Source: Liolophura sinensis
Taxonomy: Eukaryota > Mollusca > Polyplacophora > Chitonida > Chitonidae
Assembly (NCBI RefSeq): GCF_032854445.1
Contig: NC_088297.1
Span: 19,107,127-19,171,126 of the forward strand
Direction: 5' to 3'
DNA length: 64,000 nt
Numbering within the stretch: position 1 is the first letter of the stretch; every line of letters begins with the position of its first letter. Positions 57,945 through 64,000 of this stretch are shown piece by piece. The position numbers were made by a program, and so were the translations under genes. The notes below the pieces were generated by a model that saw nothing but the letters and a program-made list of their open reading frames with translations, had not been told where the DNA came from and made no database searches.

Positions 57945-58150
57945 TTTTAAATTTTTCTATTTGATTGGTGTTTTACGCCGTACTCAAGAATATTACACTT
58001 ATAAGATTATGGAAACATGTCCATCCACAGGTTGCTGGCAGACCTTTCCACTTCCGGCTGGACAGGAAGAGCCGGAACATGAGCTGAACTTAAACTCACA
58101 GCGACCGTACTGGTGAGAGGCTTCTGTGTCATTATGCTGCGCTAGTCTCC
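57945..58150 (-). mobile_element. SINE-1, inverted, lies inside the dispersed repeat
   Basis: Tail TTTCTATTTGATTGGTGTTT, CGCCGTACTCAAGAATATTA, a deletion of the GGTGGGAGG box, then GAGCTGAACTTAAACTCACA and CGACCGTACTGGTGAGAG. It splits the first and second blocks of the repeat family, so it inserted later. Confidence 0.77.
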
Positions 58151-60664
58151 GCTCTGCTTATACCTGATAACAAGAGTCTATCAACGTCACAAGTTATTAC
58201 TGCAAAAAGTGATGTGTCAAGGTTATTCCACCAATCACCTTCACTCCAAGTTTCGGAAGTTTTACAATGAGTATAATTCTCTTGTAAGTAAATATGGACA
58301 GAACATCCAGAATCTCTGGCGCTCTGTTTCATGATTGTGTCTAATTCCGCCCAACCCGGGGGCTGGGGACTGTATATTCATCGCGCTGACTTAGACCGCC
58401 ACGTTGGATATATGGACAGTTGCAATCAAAGCGCAACTCAGATCCATATTTTGTTATCGACAACTGATATTCTAGCATGGTACACGATTTCAATACTGAT
58501 TTCAGTCAGTCGCCCTGAACATTTTTCAACATCAATTAAAACTGTTAACTGCTTTTCTTTGCATGAATCCGTCGTATTTTCGTACTTCATACATGTATAT
58601 TTTCGTAGTGCTTTGGTGGTTTGTATTATACGTCGTTTGGGGAACTGGCCTTGCGATTATTAACCTGTAACGTCCTTATTGGTTGACGGCTGGTATACGA
58701 ATGTCTGTTTTGACGCATAGATTATAGAATTTAAGAAACTTAAGGGTGAAGCCGTTTGTAGAGCTTAACTGATAACTTAATTAATGACGTAGACTGAAAT
58801 CATCACATTTTTCACAGTATCAGCAAATGCCATACAAGGCAAGATATGTATGCGCCTTGTATAAGACCCTTTGGTGCATTGCTGTCGAAATAAGGATGAT
58901 TTACAAATTCAGAATTATACCATTTTTTATAAAGACGGCGTGACCGGAGATCTTGGTCATCCTTTATACTTTACATACACTTTAAGTTCTTTGGTGGTTT
59001 GTGTTAAACGCCGTTTATGAAACTGGTTTTGCGATTATTGACCCGGAACGTGTGTTTTGGTTGACGGGTGGTATGTGTGCTTCGACGCCTAGATTATATA
59101 GATATAGTTCCAAATATGACATACATGTACTGTGACGACTATATTTAGTTTTCTGTAAATCTAACGAACGTGGATAAATGTGCTTTTCATAATTTCAGAC
59201 AAAAGTCTGGGTTGCGGTAAACTGATCACTGCTTCTTACTTGAATATACAAGTTACCAGCTTTATTGACTATTTATATACTATTTTTTTTGGGGGGGGGG
59301 GGGAACTGGTGTTTTATATTGTCTTTGAATTGATTCTTGTAATTATCGACTTGGGAAACCATATGCTTGCCGACGAGTGGGGTGTGAATATTGTCCCGGA
59401 CACGAAGATTCAGATACCGCTTTATCATAGCTATATACAACGTGCGGAAACTAACTTTGAAGAGACACGATTCAAACTTTTCACAGCGTTATCAGCATAT
59501 TTATGCTGAAGCATGGTTACACTCCATGTCTTTGTGGGGTTTTTGTGTGAGAAATTTTTAATACACACGACTTTCAGAGATTTTTGCCGCTGAGTGCTTT
59601 TATGGCGTTAAGTTATTACTAACATTGACCAGAGTTTACAGTTTTATAAAGCAAATCACATGGGGCACAACAAACATTCACCACTCTGTTGGTGTGCTTT
59701 ATTCGTCATGTATTGATAATAAATCAAATGAATTATGTAGCAATGCAAACAAACGAACGTGTGAATTGTGATCAGAATTGAAACAGAAACAGTATGGTTG
59801 TGTAATGGGGCAAAACCGATGCGAAGCGTAGTGTGTGCGTAGTTTTCTTTAATAGACTAGACTCTAAAAAACGTACCTTTTTCTGAAAAGGAGCATTACA
59901 CAATCATTGCGTGGTTGTCATACTTAAATATTTAATAGTCTCGTATACTTTAGTTTTTAAAACGCTTGGTTATGTGCTTGGTATGTGTTTGTCATCACCA
60001 TGAAATCAAACATGAGCTCTGACAAAGGGCCGAGTGTCCGTGTGCAAAATAAATAAATAAAACTTTCGGTAAAGGCATGTTCTATTGGAACATAAAGCTT
60101 CCATTATATGTCTACTTCGGCTTGCCAGAGATTGGCGTCATTCATTCTAACTTTGCCGTACCAATGCGAATTTCAAACTTTAACAATAAGGTATGAATAC
60201 TGGGAAAAGTTGAATTCAATCGAGAGATCGTATTCGCAGAGCTGGAAACAATGTGCTTTGAATGATATACAGTTGATGCACAAATTGCATAACGTTAGAG
60301 GTGTACATTATTAATGATGACGTCAGCCAAGTGGAAAATAATTTCATCTCTTGTTTTCCACGATCATGCATGTTGGAGTATATGGTGCGTGTGTAGCGCA
60401 AAAGGACGACCACAGCTCACAGTGTTTCACTGTAATACCAGCAGATTCTGCTGCCATAGATAGGAGATTCTGTGTTGCTGTAGACATTTAAAGGTTACAT
60501 TGCGGACAGAGTGTGCGTTCCAGACATTAGCATTCAGTTAATGATTTCAGCTTTCTTGACTGTGCCAGCATTGCCGAGTTGTTCAACTCTAAGCAAAGTG
60601 CAGTGGGAATAGAAAATGTGTTTCAAAAGTTCTTAGAAGAACAGAGTTACATTCTGATAGACTA

Positions 60665-61315
60665 GAGTGTAGGGAATAAAACCAGAGCAAAGACAACATT
60701 GTGATAGGTGGCAAATGTAACCGGTGAAATCCGGAAGTCTTCTCACTTTACCTGAACAAGAGTTTTATTCTAACTATTCATGTAAATGCATAAACAATAG
60801 CAATTTGTACATCCCCTAGCATGAAAATTTAGGTAAAACAAATGTAGCGCTGGTAATTGCGATTTATTAAACACCACTGGTCTAGAAGTTTTCAAAATGT
60901 CAAGATATTTAGCGTATCATTACTTGAACATAATGCGAGGCTTTGTCAGGGAGCGGGTTTCGGGAATGTTTAGACCACCAGCAGATTCCTTGTTTATGTG
61001 GCATTTGACAGAAAAAAGAAAGACTCTTTACAAACGTTTTCGCTTTCCGTTTTAATTATGGAAAGGAAATTTGAAAACTGACCATCAGTCGTGGCGTCTA
61101 ATAAATTGCAATTAACATCACTGCATTTTTTGTTACCTAATTCTGTTTAAGCAATGTAGCTGGGGTGCGTAATTTGCTACTATTTATGCATTAACATGAA
61201 CGGTTAGAAAAAAATCCTGACTGAAGTTAATTGACAAGAGGCCGTCTTTCACTGGTTACGTGTGACCATTTGCCAGCTGTCATACTGTCGTCACTGCTCT
61301 CGATCGAAAATGCAT
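60665..61315. mobile_element. Foldback element with about 230-bp inverted arms
   Basis: Left arm about 60670-60900 (AAACCAGAGCAAAGACAACA, GGCAAATGTAACCGGTGAAA, CATGTAAATGCATAAACAAT, GCGATTTATTAAACACCACT) is the diverged inverse of the right arm at about 61075-61315 (GGCGTCTAATAAATTGCAAT, TATGCATTAACATGAACGGT, TTTCACTGGTTACGTGTGAC). A loop of roughly 170 bp between them has no coding capacity. Half-elements occur at 17520, 33485 and 44690. Confidence 0.72.
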
Positions 61316-61929
61316 TTTCGGTGGGTTATTACTAAGCAACCGTCTTCTTTTTAAGGGTGCTTCGACCAAGTTTTGTACTTCTGATTCAGAAATTTACCGA
61401 AATGTGTTTGGATTTTGAAATTTGCACTTTCTGATCGTACCTCTCTAGAGCCGATTCTACGCCATATCGCACAGAATTTCCCCCTTTCTCGCCTTGTTGT
61501 ATTTGTTAGATCATGTGTGTTATGTGACGATTTTATCAACATCACAAAATATTACTACAAAAAAATAGCGTGTCAAGGTCATCAAACCGCTGCCCTCTAA
61601 ATTTCTGAAGTTTTACGAGTATAATTCTCCTGTAAGTAAATATGGAGACAACCCCCAGAATTGTATCTAATTCCGTTTAACTAGGGGTTAGGCCCTGTAT
61701 GTTCACCGTCTTGAATTAGATCGCCACGTTGGACATATGAACACTGGTACTGAAAGCGCAACTGAGATACATATATTATTATCAGACCCTTATGTACTAG
61801 AATGCTACACGGGTTGAATAGTGATTTCACTCGTTCACCTAGAATATATCTAATGCGTCTTTCCAACGTCATTGAAAACTGTTGACCGCTTCTGTGTGAA
61901 TTACAGTATTATATGCATGTACTATCTTA

Positions 61930-63490
61930 GGTCTTTGGTTAGTTTTTCCATTTATTTAAAGGTAAAAATATGGCATCACAGCACTGCCCCGAAAGCTCGG
62001 GTCATGATAATCCTCGACCAATGAAGCAAACTCCAGTCAAATTCCTGATATAGGTTGAGCAATGAAATTTAAAAAAAAATTGATTAACGGCTAATAGGGG
62101 TCAAACCCACTCAGTTACAGGCGTGCGAAAGAGGATTTTTCACTGCCTTTGTCTTGTGTGCATCCGCTATTATTGTCTGAAAAACGCACAAACTTAAACC
62201 TAGATTGAAACTTTGAAGCCTCTGCTACAACATGATACCACTTAACAAGCATAAAAAAAATAAAAAGCGAAAGACAATGTATCTAAATATAACAGGGGAT
62301 TACATTCCTACCTGAAAGCATTAATTCTGGATTATAGCCAGATGGCAGGTTCATCGTGGAATGGCCTTAGTGACATCACTGTTGTCGCAGCCGAACGAAG
62401 GGAGATAACCTAGTCAACAAATACATATGGCCTCAGCTGCTGGATAAGGAATAATCATTTCCCCCATGTGATCGATGTTGTCCAATGAAAACCGGAGTAT
62501 TTTTTCTGATGCAGGGTAATCTTAAATGTCCTTCTCCAGGCCAGGCACAGATAATTGATAAAGTAGAGCCTGAATTCGAAACTCCCATTAATCCACTTTT
62601 AGAGATCTTCGTTTATTACAGCACGCTCCGTCTATACAGGAGAGTGACCCCATGGCATGCCATCTAATGTATGGAGAGTTAATGCTACTTTTTTGTAATT
62701 AAGTATATCGATAATCAACCTGGAATGCTTACAGTGGATGACCCACACTACAATCAACCAATCAACCAATCAACCAATTAGCCAATCAACTCTGAAATAC
62801 ATACATTTTTACGAGAGATTCAGATAATCGATCCCGCCAAAAATCTTCCCTCTTTCAATATTTTAATAAAACCCTATTTAAATTGACAAGTCGCAGGATT
62901 TTCCCTGCAATAGGTAGGACCATGCACTAATTAGCACACTGTCGTTGCTGGTCTGGGTTTGCTTCCCTTGCAGTATATTATTTCCATTATTTTTTTCAGG
63001 TAAGAAAAATCTGCGTGGATTTCAAATCCACATCAGTGATGACTCGTCGTCTGACAAAAAGCTATATGTTTCCAGGATCCCAGCGACTACAGGAATGTAA
63101 AGAGGCTAATTAATGTGAGTTGTCATAACCCCGTGACCGGTAGATACCTGAAAATATCCTCGACAAAAAGGGTTTTTTAAACAAATGTGATGTTTAGGGT
63201 AAGACTAATACGATCTTTCACAAGCGGCCATTCTGTTCCTTTTAAATAAACAACGGCGAGTTTTAAAACATTGAGTTGTAAAAATATGACTTCGGGTTGT
63301 GGCATACCATCACCGCATTTAACTTAATATAGAACCCAAATAGAAACGGTTAGCACCATCCCTTTTCTACGCAATCACTACCGGAGAGGACTATGGCGAC
63401 ACTTTGGCATACCCTCAACTTCTGTTGTTGTGATTTCTGGAGAGCGAATGGTGTAGATAAGGCTGCTGGTGGAGAGGAGTACTCGAAAGT
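61930..63490. other. Gene-free stretch before the terminal array
   Basis: Low-complexity and AT-rich sequence, with an 8-bp AATCAACC repeat at about 62751-62790. The ATG at 63393 opens a frame (MATLWHTLNFCCCDF...) that runs into the satellite array; a gene start cannot be excluded but nothing supports it. Confidence 0.35.
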
Positions 63491-63496
63491 AGATCA

Positions 63497-63971
63497 ATCT
63501 TGTACTCAACATCAGAGGTTCATCCTGGAACATGTGTCGGAACATCTCGATACTCATATAACGAATCTTGTACTCAACATCAGAGGTTCATCCTGGAACA
63601 CGTGTCGGAACATCTCGATACCCATATAACGAATCTTGTACTCAACATCAGAGGTTCATCCTGGAACATGTGTCGGAACATCTCGATACCCATATAACGA
63701 ATCTTGTACTCAACATCAGAGGTTCATCCTGGAACATGTGTCGGAACATCTCGATACTCATATAACGAATCCTGTACTCAACATCAGAGGTTCATCCTGG
63801 AACATGTGTCGGAACATCTCGATACTCATATAACGAATCCTGTACTCAACATCAGAGGTTCATCCTGGAACATGTGTCGGAACATCTCGATACTCATATA
63901 ACGAATCTTGTACTCAACATCAGAGGTTCATCCTGGAACATGTGTCGGAACATCTCGATACTCATATAACG
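63497..63971. repeat. 68-bp tandem array, seven units
   Basis: Units start near 63497, 63565, 63633, 63701, 63769, 63837 and 63905, each beginning AATCTTGTACTCAACATCAG and ending CTCGATACTCATATAACG. The only changes are C/T-type substitutions (CTTGTAC/CCTGTAC, ACATGTG/ACACGTG, ACTCAT/ACCCAT). There are no spacers. It stops at 63971, where unique sequence resumes. Confidence 0.96.
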
Positions 63972-64000
63972 GAGAATGCACTTCCGTTCACTCAGTTTAT

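Larger units (their letters stand above)
56310..61930. repeat. Dispersed unclassified repeat family, several copies
   Basis: Related blocks occur in both orientations. Block A: 58150-58500, 61510-61870 and inverted at 56310-56460 (CGCCACGTTGGATATATGGA-type sequence, GTGTCTAATTCCG, GAGTATAATTCTC). Block B: 58607-58735, 58988-59100, about 59305-59400, inverted near 57555-57640, with distant relatives near 32465 and 40860 (TTTGGTGGTTTGTGTTAAAC, TTGCGATTATTGACC). Block C: 56890-57000 and 58810-58925 (CGCCTTRTRYAGGACCCTTT-type). Short shared peptide frames exist but no known transposon protein was recognised. Confidence 0.55.

Noticed and set aside
63497-63971. Possible CRISPR-like array
   Set aside because: Units are directly contiguous with no variable spacers, and the genome is eukaryotic; it is a tandem satellite.

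Overview
The window is animal nuclear DNA, most likely from a mollusc. The genes are split by GT/AG introns. There is no operon layout. The gaps and introns are full of diverged tRNA-derived SINEs whose tails (a 'GAGTACGGCGTAAAACACC' core followed by an (AATA)n run) I associate with molluscan genomes. The phylum is an inference; I cannot name a species.

Layout. From 1 to 6.9 kb the minus strand carries the 5' part of an SR-rich protein, best read as a CDC2-like kinase (CLK) whose kinase exons lie beyond the left edge. Head-to-head with it on the plus strand is a complete three-exon gene for mitochondrial ribosomal protein L53 (7991-10995). From 11 to 15.4 kb lie repeats, including a roughly 178-bp tandem array and a MITE with an internal 53-bp expansion. 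Two related, intronless-CDS DHHC palmitoyltransferase genes follow in tandem (15845-16927 and 22671-23666), each with an upstream non-coding exon. The second has a perfect RFX-type X-box in its likely promoter. From 24 to 35.6 kb no gene could be supported, only repeats.

From 35.6 to 50.3 kb is a complete 13-coding-exon gene for an SLC18B1-like major facilitator transporter, in frame at every junction (654 residues). It has a long polar N-terminal extension starting with an acidic cluster and a dileucine-type sorting motif. At least six of its introns carry their own minisatellite, and one array looks as if it was copied from the exon beside it. From 50.3 kb to the end I find no gene: there is a GC-rich 34-bp-period array, LINE remnants, a foldback element with about 230-bp inverted arms, a dispersed repeat family, and a clean 68-bp satellite-like array at the right edge.

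The genes do not form one pathway: splicing-kinase signalling, mitochondrial translation, protein S-acylation and vesicular transport are simply neighbours. No previously undescribed multi-gene system was recognised. The best leads are the exon-derived intronic array, the transporter's N-terminal extension, the RFX site and the apparent frame slip at the start of the second DHHC gene.
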